Both the position numbers and the translations under genes were made by a program. Below the pieces are notes generated by a model. That model saw only the letters and a list, made by a program, of their open reading frames with translations. It was not told the origin of the DNA and did not search any database. A stretch of DNA of 64,000 nt, taken from an uncultured Armatimonadota bacterium. Lineage in GTDB: Bacteria; Armatimonadota; Fimbriimonadia; Fimbriimonadales; Fimbriimonadaceae. Shown here in pieces: positions 41,619 through 51,420 of this stretch; the stretch's first letter is position 1; each line of letters starts with the position of its first letter. The DNA lies in contig CAILEM010000074.1 in NCBI GenBank assembly GCA_903833215.1, positions 1-64,000 of the forward strand. Reading direction: 5' to 3'.

Positions 41619-44600
41619 TTAGGCCGCTTCAAAATGCGATATCTCAAGTTCGCAACGCGCAAGCCCTTCCGATACAGCTTTCTTGAAGAAATCCGTAGGG
41701 TTTACATGTTGAGGAAGATAGATCGGCGTTGAACCGCCACCGTTTACGATTTGAAGCAAGATCTCATAGTCGCCAGGGTGTTCTTCAATGACTTTGCGAA
41801 GACGGAACATCTGGCCTTCGGTGGCTCTCCAAATCGAGATCGTGACAATTCCGGCCGAGCCAGCTCCTTTCTGATAGTCAGGAAAAAGCGAGTCTTCGAG
41901 GAGCTTTATATCCTCCAGTCGAATCTCAATCGATTTCTCACCACGCATCTCGCGATGCATGACGTAGCCCGTCGCCTGCACCACGCTATCCTTGCGTAGG
42001 ACGTCTTTTAGTTTTTCAAATGTTGCTGGGAATGCGGTGAGATTTGCCTGCCCGCTAAAGTCCTCTATCGTAAGCGTCGCCATCCGCTTTCCTTCCGACT
42101 TAGTGACAATTTGACGAAGCTTCGCAACGACTCCTGCCAGCTTTACGAAGACGTTTTCATCCTGCTCCGCAATGCTCGCACAGGTGTGAGTTGCGCTCTG
42201 CGCAATCACTCGCTCGTGACCACGAAGAGGGTGATCGGAAACATAAATTCCCATGACCTCCTTCTCCATTGCGAGATTCTCGCTTCGCGTCGCCATTTCG
42301 CATTCTGGCAGCGGGGGATAGGAGAGGGGACCAGCCGAACTGTCATCTCCAAAGAGGGAGTCTTGTCCGGAAAGGCGCGACTTGTTCTGTGTGTCTGCAT
42401 ATTGCAGCGCACCTTCAACGTAATTCAGAAGCTTTTTACGATTGGCGTCGAGCCCGTCCAAGGCACCAGCCCGAATGAGGGCTTCTAACGCGGTGCGGTT
42501 TAGGCCAAAACTCTTAACGCGATCGCAGAATTCGTAGAGGTGCACATAGGGACCGTTCTTTGTACGATCCGTGATGATGCCGTCAACGATTCCCTCTCCA
42601 ACGCCCTTAATCGCAACCAGTCCAAAACGAATGCCAGTGGTTGGCGCTTCCTTTCCACTTCGGGATTTCGTTTCGCCGGTAGCTTCGATCGAGAAATCGC
42701 GGACTGAGCGATTGATATCGGGTTGGAGTACTGGGATTTTTTGTCGACGGCACTCTTCAATAAACGCCGTTACACGGTCTTCCTTGTCGAGGTACACGCT
42801 CAACGATGCCGCCATGTACTCAACTGGGAAATTGGCCTTTAGGTAGCCGGTTTGATAGGACAGGATCCCGTAGCAAACAGCATGCGCTTTGTTGAAGGCA
42901 TATCCCGCAAATGGAAGCAACAGTTCCCAAACCTTCTCGGCAGCTTTCTTGTCAACGCCGATCGCAGCGGTTCCGTCAAGGAACTCGATCTTCATGCCAT
43001 CCATCGCCTTGGCATCCTTCTTTCCCATCGCTCGCCGCAAGATGTCGGCCTTTCCGAGGCTGAAACCTGCAATCGCTTGAACAAGCTTCAGAACCTGGTC
43101 TTGGTAGACGATGACGCCGTAAGTTTCCTCAAGGATCGGCTTCATTCGTATATCAAGATATTCCGGCTTCAGCTTGCCGAACTTCGTATCGATAAACCGA
43201 GGGATGTGCTCCATCGGACCAGGCCGGTAGAGCGCGATCATAGCAGAGAGCTCTCGTATGTTCGCCGGCTTCAGTTGCTGAACCCAGCGAGTCATTCCTC
43301 CACCTTCAAGCTGGAACACGCCAATGGTTTCGCCCCGACCAAGCATTTCGTAGGTCTTGGTGTCGCCCTCGGGGATTTTTCGGACATCAATGTCTATCCC
43401 CTTGGTCTGCTTAATATTCTCGACGCATCGCGCCAAAACGGTGAGGTTGCTAAGACCCAAGAAGTCCATCTTGAGGAGGCCAATCTTCTCAAGAATTCCC
43501 ATTTCGTAGGCAGTGATGGCCTGGCCGTCATTGCCCCTGTACAACGGAACATAGTCCACGAGTGGGTCTTTGCTGATAACCACGCCTGCTGCATGGACGC
43601 CAGCGTGTCGAGCCATGCCTTCTACCGACTTCGCAGTATCAAACAGACTCTTCATTTTTGGATCAGAGTCGACGATCTGACGGAACTCAGCTACTTCCTT
43701 GTACGCCTTGTCAAGCGACCATCCTGGGAGAGATGGGATGGCTTTGGTGAGTCGCTCCGTTTCTTGTGGCGTATAACCTTGGACACGACCACAGTCCTTG
43801 ATCGCAGCTTTGGCACCGAGTGTTCCAAAAGTTACGATCTGGGCTACGTGGTCTTTTCCGTATTTCTCTGTGACGTATTGGATGATTTCGTCACGGCGGG
43901 CGTCCTCAAAATCCATGTCGATATCGGGCATCGATATTCGTTCTGGGTTTAGGAATCGTTCAAACGTAAGGTCGTAATAAACGGGATCAACGTCCGTGAT
44001 ACCAACGCAGTACGAAACCAGCGACCCTGCGGCTGAGCCTCGAACACCAAAGTAGATGCCTCTCTCTCTTGTTGCCTGGGCAAATTCTTTGACAAGGAGG
44101 ATGTAGTCGTCAAAGCCAGTTTTGGTGATGACACCGAGCTCGTAATTGAGTCGATCGAGGGCGAGTTCAGGATCTTTGCATCTTGCCTTCAATCCCTCTT
44201 CAGATAATTTACGCAGATACTCGGTGGATGTCATCCCCTCTGGGACATCTGGCTGAGGCATCGGAGCTCGCTGCTTGTCAAGCTCGACGTTGCACATCTC
44301 AGCAATCATCGCCGTGTTTTCAAGTGCCTCTTCCGTTTCGTGGAAGATCTGAGACATCTCTTCCTTCGATTTGAGATAGAAGTTATCGTTCGAGAACTTC
44401 ATTCTCTTGTCGTCGGCAACAAGGGATCCTGTCTGAATGCAAAGTAAAACGTCGTGCGGCTGTGCGTCGCCTTTACATAGATAATGAGCGTCATTTGTCG
44501 CGACAAGCGGCAGTTTGAGCTCCCGCGAGATCTTGATCAGATTCTCTCTGATCCTTGCCTGCTCTTCGAGTCGGTGATCTTGCAGTTCGATGAAGAAATT

Positions 44601-45110
44601 GCCTTCGCCAAACATCTCGCTGTACATTCCCGCGGTGTATTGGGCCTTCTCGTAGTTCCCCTTTAGCAACTCTTGACAGATCTCTGACCCTAGGCAAGCA
44701 CTCGTGGCGATAACGCCTTTGCTGTGGGCACGTAAAATTTCGTGATCCACTCGAGGCTTGTAGTAGTACCCCTCAAGCGCGGCAATGCTGCTGAGCTTGC
44801 AGAGATTGCGGTAGCCCTCGAGATCTTTGGCAAGGAGAAGAAGATGGTATGCGGATTTCTCGCCATCTCCTTTCTTGACGTTTATCCCTTGGGGAGCAAC
44901 GTAGGCTTCTACGCCCAAGAGCGGTTTTATGCCCGCTTTCTTGGCTTCAAAATAGAACTCCATAACACCGAACATAACGCCGTGATCCGTAATCGCAAGC
45001 GCAGACATGTCCATCGCTTTCGCGCGTTTGACCATGTCCGGGATGCGATTCGCGCCATCAAGCAGCGAGTATTCCGTGTGGTTATGGATGTGACAGAAGG
45101 AATTGCACAT
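41619..45110 (-). CDS. dnaE: DNA polymerase III alpha subunit
   Basis: The replicative polymerase, 1163 residues, within the normal DnaE range. An N-terminal PHP domain starts HIHNHTEYSLLDGAN. The catalytic palm has the acidic triad region MPDIDMDF at 394-401 (D396, D398, D400). Downstream are the fingers, with GVRGSAAGSLVSYCVGI in front, and the helix-hairpin-helix region LSYQTGYLKANFPVEYMAA and IKGVGEGIVDGI. A C-terminal OB fold (FVKLAGVVAKLRQIV) closes the protein. DnaE1 type, with no separate PolC. Upstream a short CTCAC-ATT-GTGAG repeat lies at 45134-45146. It stands alone, unlike the lpxB-rnhB-dnaE-accA cluster of Proteobacteria. Confidence 0.95.
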   Translation of the reverse strand: MCNSFCHIHNHTEYSLLDGANRIPDMVKRAKAMDMSALAITDHGVMFGVMEFYFEAKKAGIKPLLGVEAYVAPQGINVKKGDGEKSAYHLLLLAKDLEGYRNLCKLSSIAALEGYYYKPRVDHEILRAHSKGVIATSACLGSEICQELLKGNYEKAQYTAGMYSEMFGEGNFFIELQDHRLEEQARIRENLIKISRELKLPLVATNDAHYLCKGDAQPHDVLLCIQTGSLVADDKRMKFSNDNFYLKSKEEMSQIFHETEEALENTAMIAEMCNVELDKQRAPMPQPDVPEGMTSTEYLRKLSEEGLKARCKDPELALDRLNYELGVITKTGFDDYILLVKEFAQATRERGIYFGVRGSAAGSLVSYCVGITDVDPVYYDLTFERFLNPERISMPDIDMDFEDARRDEIIQYVTEKYGKDHVAQIVTFGTLGAKAAIKDCGRVQGYTPQETERLTKAIPSLPGWSLDKAYKEVAEFRQIVDSDPKMKSLFDTAKSVEGMARHAGVHAAGVVISKDPLVDYVPLYRGNDGQAITAYEMGILEKIGLLKMDFLGLSNLTVLARCVENIKQTKGIDIDVRKIPEGDTKTYEMLGRGETIGVFQLEGGGMTRWVQQLKPANIRELSAMIALYRPGPMEHIPRFIDTKFGKLKPEYLDIRMKPILEETYGVIVYQDQVLKLVQAIAGFSLGKADILRRAMGKKDAKAMDGMKIEFLDGTAAIGVDKKAAEKVWELLLPFAGYAFNKAHAVCYGILSYQTGYLKANFPVEYMAASLSVYLDKEDRVTAFIEECRRQKIPVLQPDINRSVRDFSIEATGETKSRSGKEAPTTGIRFGLVAIKGVGEGIVDGIITDRTKNGPYVHLYEFCDRVKSFGLNRTALEALIRAGALDGLDANRKKLLNYVEGALQYADTQNKSRLSGQDSLFGDDSSAGPLSYPPLPECEMATRSENLAMEKEVMGIYVSDHPLRGHERVIAQSATHTCASIAEQDENVFVKLAGVVAKLRQIVTKSEGKRMATLTIEDFSGQANLTAFPATFEKLKDVLRKDSVVQATGYVMHREMRGEKSIEIRLEDIKLLEDSLFPDYQKGAGSAGIVTISIWRATEGQMFRLRKVIEEHPGDYEILLQIVNGGGSTPIYLPQHVNPTDFFKKAVSEGLARCELEISHFEAA

Positions 45111-45200
45111 CAGTTATAAGGCGAACCCGCGACTCACATTGTGAGAGTCATTAGGCACTCCTATTCTGACGGTTGGAAGGGGTCCGATGCCGCAGGAATC

Positions 45201-47123
45201 TTACTCCCCTTGAACATCTTCGGTCCAAGCTCGGAGAAACTCAGCGACGCTCCAAGCTTGCCATGGGCACCCACCGGGAGATTGAGGTTCATCACCATCA
45301 TAAACTTCTGCGATCCCTCCCAAACCGTACTCCGTCAGCATATGTTTGGCGTTTCTTAGGATCTTCTTTGCTTCCACGCGATCATCGTTAAACCTGACAA
45401 TCGCCGAGATATAGCTTCCCATCAGCCATGGCCAAACGGTTCCTTGGTGGTAAGCAGCGTCCAGTTCTGGCAAAGAGCCGACAAATTTCCCGCAGTAACC
45501 TCTTTCGCTTCTTCCCAAGGTTCGCAAACCGACCGGAGTGAGTAGCTCGCGGGCCACAACCCCCAGAGCGCGTTTGGCATTCTCAGGTGTAACTGGGCTG
45601 AATGGCAACGCCATCGCGATGACCTGGTTTGGACGCAGAGTGGCATCGTCGGGATCAACTGTATCCAGGAAGTGTCCTAAACCTTCGTGCCAGAATTTAA
45701 GATTGAAGCTGCTCGCAGCCCTCTCGGCTTCCATTCGATAATGCTCGGCAGAATGGGCAGATGGCGTCGTAATTCGAGCCAAATCCAAGTTTTCTGTCAA
45801 CCACTCCAGAACCCTCAGCAGGTTTATCCACAGGGCATTGATCTCAACTGGCTTTCCGTGCCTTGGAGTCACTACCCAATCCCCAATTTTGGCATCCATC
45901 CAAGTCAATTGAACTCCAGGCTCACCTTGCGTAAGGAGACCGTCTGAGTCGTCAACACCGATACCAAAGAGTGTTCCTCGCACATGCCAGTCGTAGATGG
46001 ACTCCAAGACTGTACGCATTTCGCCAGCAAACTCGTCGTGCCATTCAGCTTCGAGTGTTTTGTAGACGGCATTGGCAAACCATAGGGTTGCATCGACAGT
46101 GTTGTAGTCAGGGTGCTCCCCCTTTTCGACGAAGCGATTCGGAATGAGTCCCCGATAAAGCTGTGATGCGTAGGCGCTGAGGATTGCTCTCGCCTGCTTG
46201 ACTCGGCCGGTATGCAAGCATAACCCCGGTAGCGAAATCATGGTGTCTCGTCCCCAATCCGTGAACCAGGGATAACCAGCGATAATGGTTGACCGATGCT
46301 CGGTTTCGACAAAGAACTTCTCAGCTGAATGCTTGAGCATCGCCGAAAGCCTAAACTCAGCCGCGCCCTCTAATGCCGGGATGTCGCTAGGTGCCCTGTT
46401 GTGGGTTGTTGACGCAACAAGCGAAATAGTCTGTCCAGGTTGAAGATCATAGAGCAATTCACATGGGCAGTAGAGATCATCTCTCGCGTCAAGTCCGCGA
46501 TCCTTTTCTCGAGCATGCTCAAATCGGTAATACCAACCGTGACTTGGGCTCCTGATTGCGTCAGGATGAAAGATGTACAAGGGGACGTCAAAGTGACTGA
46601 TAACAGTCGAATCTGCCGAATAATCTAGTTTCGAAGGATAGCTGGAGTCTTCATAAAAATTGGCATGATGATCGCGATGGCACACAAGCGGACGAAGCGT
46701 GAGACGGCATTTCGAGTCGCTCAGGTTCGTATACGAAATGGTGACCGCATTCTCGTGTTTGTGCGACGCAACAAGCTTTTGAATGTGGAAGCCTGGTCCT
46801 TTGTATCTCCATCGTGCAACGTCGTCAACTGAAAACTCTCGAAGGTAGTGGACACCGTCTGGGTAGATGGCGCCTGGATACTGATTCGCCGATATCCCAA
46901 GTGGGTTTCCTCCGACTTCCACAAAGGCATCAATCGCACTCAGGAGCAACATCCGACCCGTGGGAGGAGTTATGGAAGCCACCAGCAGTCCATGGTAGCG
47001 CCGGGTATTGATCCCAGATGCCGACCCCATCGCGTATCCACCAATTCCATTTGCGAGCAGCCACTCCTTTCGTGTGGCGACCTCTAGGTTTTGGCATTGA
47101 AGTTCGTCTAGGAGATATCGCAT
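45201..47123 (-). CDS. Glycogen debranching enzyme (GDE family, GH133-like)
   Basis: A 640-residue amylo-alpha-1,6-glucosidase-type enzyme. The N-terminal domain (about 1-220) has EWLLANGIGGYAMGSASG and NTRRYHGLLVASITPP, typical of archaeal and bacterial GDE. The C-terminal (alpha/alpha)6 barrel contains AGYPWFTDWGRDTMISLPGL, PDYNTVDATLWFANAV and TQGEPGVQLTWMDAK, where the acidic catalytic residues lie, and YHQGTVWPWLMG near the end. It removes alpha-1,6-linked glucose from limit dextrin. Other glycogen genes are not nearby. It ends 90 bases upstream of dnaE on the same strand; independent regulation is likely. Confidence 0.9.
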   Translation of the reverse strand: MRYLLDELQCQNLEVATRKEWLLANGIGGYAMGSASGINTRRYHGLLVASITPPTGRMLLLSAIDAFVEVGGNPLGISANQYPGAIYPDGVHYLREFSVDDVARWRYKGPGFHIQKLVASHKHENAVTISYTNLSDSKCRLTLRPLVCHRDHHANFYEDSSYPSKLDYSADSTVISHFDVPLYIFHPDAIRSPSHGWYYRFEHAREKDRGLDARDDLYCPCELLYDLQPGQTISLVASTTHNRAPSDIPALEGAAEFRLSAMLKHSAEKFFVETEHRSTIIAGYPWFTDWGRDTMISLPGLCLHTGRVKQARAILSAYASQLYRGLIPNRFVEKGEHPDYNTVDATLWFANAVYKTLEAEWHDEFAGEMRTVLESIYDWHVRGTLFGIGVDDSDGLLTQGEPGVQLTWMDAKIGDWVVTPRHGKPVEINALWINLLRVLEWLTENLDLARITTPSAHSAEHYRMEAERAASSFNLKFWHEGLGHFLDTVDPDDATLRPNQVIAMALPFSPVTPENAKRALGVVARELLTPVGLRTLGRSERGYCGKFVGSLPELDAAYHQGTVWPWLMGSYISAIVRFNDDRVEAKKILRNAKHMLTEYGLGGIAEVYDGDEPQSPGGCPWQAWSVAEFLRAWTEDVQGE

Positions 47124-47169
47124 GGCGTATTTTGGGGCAGCAGAATTCCGAGGCTAATGGAAATCCCCG

Positions 47170-48738
47170 TTATGGTTTTCCGTCAGGGCGTGGGCTGATC
47201 ACCTTCGTCACATTGGAGGGCCGTTTATAGTTGCGTTGAGTGAGCAGATCCGTCAGATTGTCCAGTCTGAGTCGAAGGCCCAGTTGATAGTCCGTTGGAT
47301 TTTTCCGATACAGCAGATAGGGCTCAAAACACCCTACGACTTGAGATACCGAATACTCTCGATCGAACCACTTATAGTATCGATCATATTTCTGTAAATA
47401 ACTAAACTTTGTTGGGCCTAGATTCACATCTCCCCTGACGGTGTAACCGGCCTTGCTGTACAGGGGGTCTATGGGAAATTGTGGTGTTCCGGAATCTGCC
47501 GAATAAAACGTTCCCGCTGAAATCCTAACTTGTGGGACGGGCATGTACGCCAGCCCAATAAAGCCTCGCACCCAACCGTAATCGGTTTCCCCAAGAAAAA
47601 TTTGCGTATCAACCCGGGTAATGGTTCGCAGATTCCTTGTAATGCGGATCGGCGGTGGGCCAATCTCTTCGATCAATTCGAGTCTTGTGACCAGAGGAGT
47701 TGTCAACTCCCGAATCGTCTGAATACGTGTTTGGGAGATATATCCGAACCCAAACAGATCTCCGCCTCGCTCATATACACCCTCTACCGCTTTGGAAAAT
47801 GGTGCGCTGGAGCCCCGGTCGGTAAGGGTTTGATTCCAAGAACTCCCGAGGGAAACCGTACTTCTCGGACTACGAAAAGCTCGATCCTCCCCTTCTGGGC
47901 TCGTCACTGCGATGTTATCAAGAAATCCAAATCCAAATCTCTCCCCAAAATCTGAGGCCGGCGTGATGTAGGTCGTAGGGACGCCGTCTGCCAAGAAAGA
48001 CTTGGAAATACTCGCGCCATATCCCGGTCTTGAATCAGGAAAAGCGCCGACTGAAAACGCAACATTCGTTGCATGGTTCAGAAGGAATCCTCCTCCCCAA
48101 CTGGCGCCAAGCCCGTTTTGCCGACTGTAATTCAGCCCTGGGAAAGTCAAACCCTCACTGCGTTTATCCAAGTTAAAGCTTCGATCAGGGAGGGTAACTA
48201 TCTTCCTACCAAGAATGTAGAGCTTCGGCTTTTTCATTCGTCCGCTCTGACCTGGCTTGACCGTCATAAAGGAGCTATGGACCTCATACCAAGGCGGATT
48301 TGCCAGCGACGTGGTGACCTCCACGTTCTTCAGGGTCCACAACTTGGGAGTCATCTCTAGTTCGTCGGCCTTAAGGTGTGACGAACCGATGTGAATCTCT
48401 GCGTTTTTGGCATAGCCCTTTTGGCCATCCTTCGCCCACCACATCTCGATGCGATCTGCTCGTACGGTGGCAATAGGGTCATCTAGCCGGACGTGGCCCG
48501 ATGCACTACCCATTTGTGTTTTGACATCGATGTCAACGTGATCAGCTTGAATGCGGGTCAGATCGACATCGACGACGACGCCATTTTCGAACGACCACTT
48601 TTCATTCGGAATGTCATACGCTCCAGAGACGTAAGTGATCTTGACGTCTCCGGGAAGCATGAGCGTCTTTGTCTTCCCTGCTTGCGTCTGGTGAACCGCA
48701 AGAGCGGCCATAGGCAAGAGAAGCCATGGAGCAGGCAT
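47170..48738 (-). CDS. LptD/OstA-like outer-membrane protein
   Basis: A 522-residue exported protein. A signal peptide (MPAPWLLLPMAALAVHQTQA) precedes a beta-jellyroll OstA/LptA-like domain (about 25-175), with repeated patterns such as FENGVVVDVDLTRIQADHV and VRADRIEMWWAKDGQKGYAKN. The rest (about 180-520) is alternating strands with aromatic ends, such as SRPGYGASISKSFL, consistent with a beta barrel. LptD inserts lipopolysaccharide into the outer leaflet; at 522 residues this is shorter than Proteobacterial LptD (about 780), so it may be a diverged relative. The start ATG 48738 begins the signal peptide. Confidence 0.65.
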   Translation of the reverse strand: MPAPWLLLPMAALAVHQTQAGKTKTLMLPGDVKITYVSGAYDIPNEKWSFENGVVVDVDLTRIQADHVDIDVKTQMGSASGHVRLDDPIATVRADRIEMWWAKDGQKGYAKNAEIHIGSSHLKADELEMTPKLWTLKNVEVTTSLANPPWYEVHSSFMTVKPGQSGRMKKPKLYILGRKIVTLPDRSFNLDKRSEGLTFPGLNYSRQNGLGASWGGGFLLNHATNVAFSVGAFPDSRPGYGASISKSFLADGVPTTYITPASDFGERFGFGFLDNIAVTSPEGEDRAFRSPRSTVSLGSSWNQTLTDRGSSAPFSKAVEGVYERGGDLFGFGYISQTRIQTIRELTTPLVTRLELIEEIGPPPIRITRNLRTITRVDTQIFLGETDYGWVRGFIGLAYMPVPQVRISAGTFYSADSGTPQFPIDPLYSKAGYTVRGDVNLGPTKFSYLQKYDRYYKWFDREYSVSQVVGCFEPYLLYRKNPTDYQLGLRLRLDNLTDLLTQRNYKRPSNVTKVISPRPDGKP

Positions 48739-48890
48739 GCGACATTCTACCGTCTGGTGCCCAATCGGGTTCCCAACATGTCCTCGCAGCAAGGTGTGCA
48801 GTTTGTATCGGTGATTGATCGAACAGACGAACTTTGCGTGCAGAGGAGTACGTCATGTAAGATGTACAGGGGTAGTCACAAACTGCTCTG

Positions 48891-49445
48891 ATGGATTTTA
48901 AAATGACCCATGTAATTGCCGCTGAAACCGCCGCGCAGGAGCGGCAGTGGGTAGGAAGGTGTCGCGTTGGCGATGAATCTGCCCTTGCCTGCCTGATTGC
49001 TCGTCACCGGAATCGTTTGGTTCGAACCGCCACTAACCTTTTGCGGGATCGACACGAGGCGGAAGATGTTGCTCAAGAGTCGTTCCTCAAGGCATTCCGC
49101 GAGATCAATAAGCTTAGAGATGACCGCGCTTTTTCTGGGTACCTCTATCGAATTTGCGTCCGCCTGTGCATGGATCGCCTACGCCTCAAACGCGCCGAAC
49201 TCGTAGAATTCGATTCGGCACAACCCCACTGTGGCGGAAACGTCGAAAACCGTGTTGTCATCGAGAAACTGTTGAGCCAACTTCCCGCAGAATTGCGAAC
49301 CACCCTGGTTTTGCGTGAGATGGAACAGTTGAGCTATGAGGAAGTTGCTGAGGTTATGCAGGTCCCGATCGGCACAGTTCGATCAAGGCTTCACACAGCA
49401 CGTGAAAGATTTAGAAAGCTTTGGATTGAGGCGGTGCGTGATTGA
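48891..49445 (+). CDS. ECF-type RNA polymerase sigma factor
   Basis: A 184-residue sigma-70 family protein. Region 2 spans about 30-98 (LIARHRNRLVRTATNLLRDR, AEDVAQESFLKAF, YLYRICVRLCMDRLR). Region 4 spans about 120-175, with LPAELRTTLVLREMEQLSYE and VPIGTVRSRLHTARERF as the recognition helix. A second in-frame ATG at 48903 is possible. It is the first gene of a chain in which every junction is a four-base overlap, leading through its anti-sigma factor and a membrane protein to a GlnD-like enzyme. A possible promoter is TTGCGT (48834) with TAAGAT (48858), 18 bases apart. Confidence 0.92.
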   Translation: MDFKMTHVIAAETAAQERQWVGRCRVGDESALACLIARHRNRLVRTATNLLRDRHEAEDVAQESFLKAFREINKLRDDRAFSGYLYRICVRLCMDRLRLKRAELVEFDSAQPHCGGNVENRVVIEKLLSQLPAELRTTLVLREMEQLSYEEVAEVMQVPIGTVRSRLHTARERFRKLWIEAVRD

Positions 49446-49870
49446 AAACCAGAGTATTCGGTTGTAAGAAGTTTGGCAAATTGTTGAGCGAACAAGCTGA
49501 CAGATGCCTTTCTGCTTCCGAAGAACGGTTTCTGGAGCGGCACCGTGTCGCTTGCGTCGAGTGTCAGGCGATTGAACATTCGACCAGTTGTGCTCTGAAT
49601 ATGCTGCGAATGGCAGCACTTGAGCCCGAAATTGAACCCATGTTCGAAGACCGAGTGATTCGCCGGTTGAAGGTTCAGCAGGTAAAGGAAAGTCTCAACT
49701 ATTGGTCTCCAGCGCTTGTTGGGGCCGGTATCGCATGCATCGTGATCTTTGTCACGCTCCAAATGGTTGCCTCACCTGTGCAAATGAAACGTGCTCATAT
49801 GCCGGATGGTGAAGCGAAGCGAGAAAGTGCTCCCAAGCTGGAGCTAGATTTCGTTCCGGTTATTCGATGA
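49442..49870 (+). CDS. Zinc-type anti-sigma factor
   Basis: A 142-residue protein beginning with TTG at 49442, overlapping the sigma stop (TTGA). The cytoplasmic part carries ERHRVACVEC, giving the H-x3-C-x2-C core of zinc anti-sigma (ZAS) domains. One membrane helix lies at about 90-110 (WSPALVGAGIACIVIFVTLQ). A short periplasmic tail of about 30 residues follows. It should hold the preceding ECF sigma factor at the membrane. ZAS proteins of this size often respond to redox or envelope signals through the cysteines. Confidence 0.78.
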   Translation: MKTRVFGCKKFGKLLSEQADRCLSASEERFLERHRVACVECQAIEHSTSCALNMLRMAALEPEIEPMFEDRVIRRLKVQQVKESLNYWSPALVGAGIACIVIFVTLQMVASPVQMKRAHMPDGEAKRESAPKLELDFVPVIR

Positions 49871-51420
49871 GTCCTTGGATTCGAGCGCTGGTCGGAGCGA
49901 CTGTCAGCGCCCTTGTAACGCTCATTGTTCATCCGGTGTCTCGGCCCTATATGGTGGGCGTGACGTCCCGAGCGTCCCCGACCGTACTCTCGAAGTGTAT
50001 TGACTCAAATGCCCTGACACTTCCCTCACCGAACACGCTAACGCAAGCGAGCCTTTGGATGCAATTGGCGGCTGCCAAAATTGCCTCGCACGAAGCACTT
50101 AGCGACAAGGAACGTGTGACAGTGCTCGCAGTTGCACAACGAGCCTCAGAGCGACAAACGACCAATGCTTTTTGGCTTCAGATGCAAGCGATTATTTACG
50201 CAGACCAAGGGCTACTTGGTCAGGCAACAACTTGCTGGTTGCGTGCGTCGCAGTGCCAACAGTGGGATGATGGGCAAACCGCACGCTTAAAAGTAGCGAG
50301 ATCACGTATTGCCGAGTTAACTAGTGCCCAGCAGTCATGGCAACTTGCCTATTTGTATTACAGCCGATCTGATGCGGTTTCCGATTGCCTATTAAGAGTT
50401 ACGCGGGACTTTCTTTCGCGCGCGGATTTCGACACTCCTAGCGGCCTGTCCTTACGCTACGCAACACTTCTAAACGGAGATTTGCTTCAAAAACACGCCC
50501 GATCTACGAAAGGAATTACGACCTCGACGGAGATGCTCGAACTCACGACCTATCCGCCAGGCAACGTAGGCGACACATTCCTAAAGCCCAAGATGCTTTG
50601 GAGTGGCCGTTTGAAGGTTATCCGAAACCTCACAAAGGTGCTTCACCAGCCCGATTCAAGCGCGATTGCCACCAAGATTTACGCACTGAGTGATGCGATA
50701 AGTGCATTAACGGTCCATGTCTCGAATGGGCAACAAACCGAGTGGCTTGCTTTCGCGACCGTACTCTGCTCCTCGATTTCTGGAGCTCTCGTTATCATCA
50801 CATTGTTTGGCGCGTTTATCTGGGGGCTCGGGCAACTGATCTCATGGAGGCTCGCCAAATCGCGCCAGGTCAAGCCGCAGATCGCGATCATCATTGCGAT
50901 TGCCCTGGGTGGCCTCGTACTTCTCCTCACGAGCTATTGGCCAGCAGCATTCGCCACGATGTTATGCGCTGGGTTCCTAACCGTCGCACCTGATCGAAGT
51001 CGAACGCTACGGCCCACCGACTTAGGGCCATTCTTTTCGTTCATGGCCATGGTGGTTGGCCTAATATGCTCACTCATGTTCGCGAGCTACCTTGTTGGAA
51101 ACACTCCCGCAGCGAATGCAATCCTTCCCAATCTAGGCGTTCCTTCAGCCTTCATCGGCAAGCCGTTGTGGGCGGGACTGTCCGCGGTGGCGTTTTGCTT
51201 AATCCTCCTCATCGCGCCAATATGGGCGGTTGTGCACCGGATCGGAACGCCCTATGTCCTGTCACTGATCCTGATGCGATTTGGCTCCTTTGTTGCGGTC
51301 ATGGGCTTGGTTTTGGCAATAACTCTTGCTCCATTATCTGTTTATGCGGATCGACGCTTGGAAACGACGTTTGGAGAACTTGTTGACAACGAACCAGTGC
51401 ACTATTTAATCCACCAATGA
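49867..51420 (+). CDS. Polytopic membrane protein with TPR-like N-terminal region, unknown function
   Basis: A 517-residue protein not matched to any family. It has an N-terminal helix (about 5-22) followed by a soluble, mostly helical region to about residue 290 with alanine-rich repeats (NAFWLQMQAIIYADQGLLGQ, ATTCWLRASQ) reminiscent of TPR units. About six membrane helices then span 295-500 (ISGALVIITLFGAFIWGLGQ; IAIIIAIALGGLVLLL; AVAFCLILLIAPIW), and the tail is short. It overlaps the anti-sigma gene (ATGA) and glnD (ATGA). Position suggests a sensor or partner of the anti-sigma factor, perhaps linked to nitrogen status; this is inference only. Confidence 0.6.
   Translation: MSPWIRALVGATVSALVTLIVHPVSRPYMVGVTSRASPTVLSKCIDSNALTLPSPNTLTQASLWMQLAAAKIASHEALSDKERVTVLAVAQRASERQTTNAFWLQMQAIIYADQGLLGQATTCWLRASQCQQWDDGQTARLKVARSRIAELTSAQQSWQLAYLYYSRSDAVSDCLLRVTRDFLSRADFDTPSGLSLRYATLLNGDLLQKHARSTKGITTSTEMLELTTYPPGNVGDTFLKPKMLWSGRLKVIRNLTKVLHQPDSSAIATKIYALSDAISALTVHVSNGQQTEWLAFATVLCSSISGALVIITLFGAFIWGLGQLISWRLAKSRQVKPQIAIIIAIALGGLVLLLTSYWPAAFATMLCAGFLTVAPDRSRTLRPTDLGPFFSFMAMVVGLICSLMFASYLVGNTPAANAILPNLGVPSAFIGKPLWAGLSAVAFCLILLIAPIWAVVHRIGTPYVLSLILMRFGSFVAVMGLVLAITLAPLSVYADRRLETTFGELVDNEPVHYLIHQ

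Noticed and set aside
42852-43952. 366-codon frame antisense to dnaE
   Set aside because: It is the complement of a strongly conserved polymerase sequence, so it is a shadow frame produced by codon bias.
45133-45147. Palindrome CTCAC-ATT-GTGAG upstream of dnaE as an SOS box
   Set aside because: It does not match LexA consensus sequences I know, and a single short palindrome may be chance.
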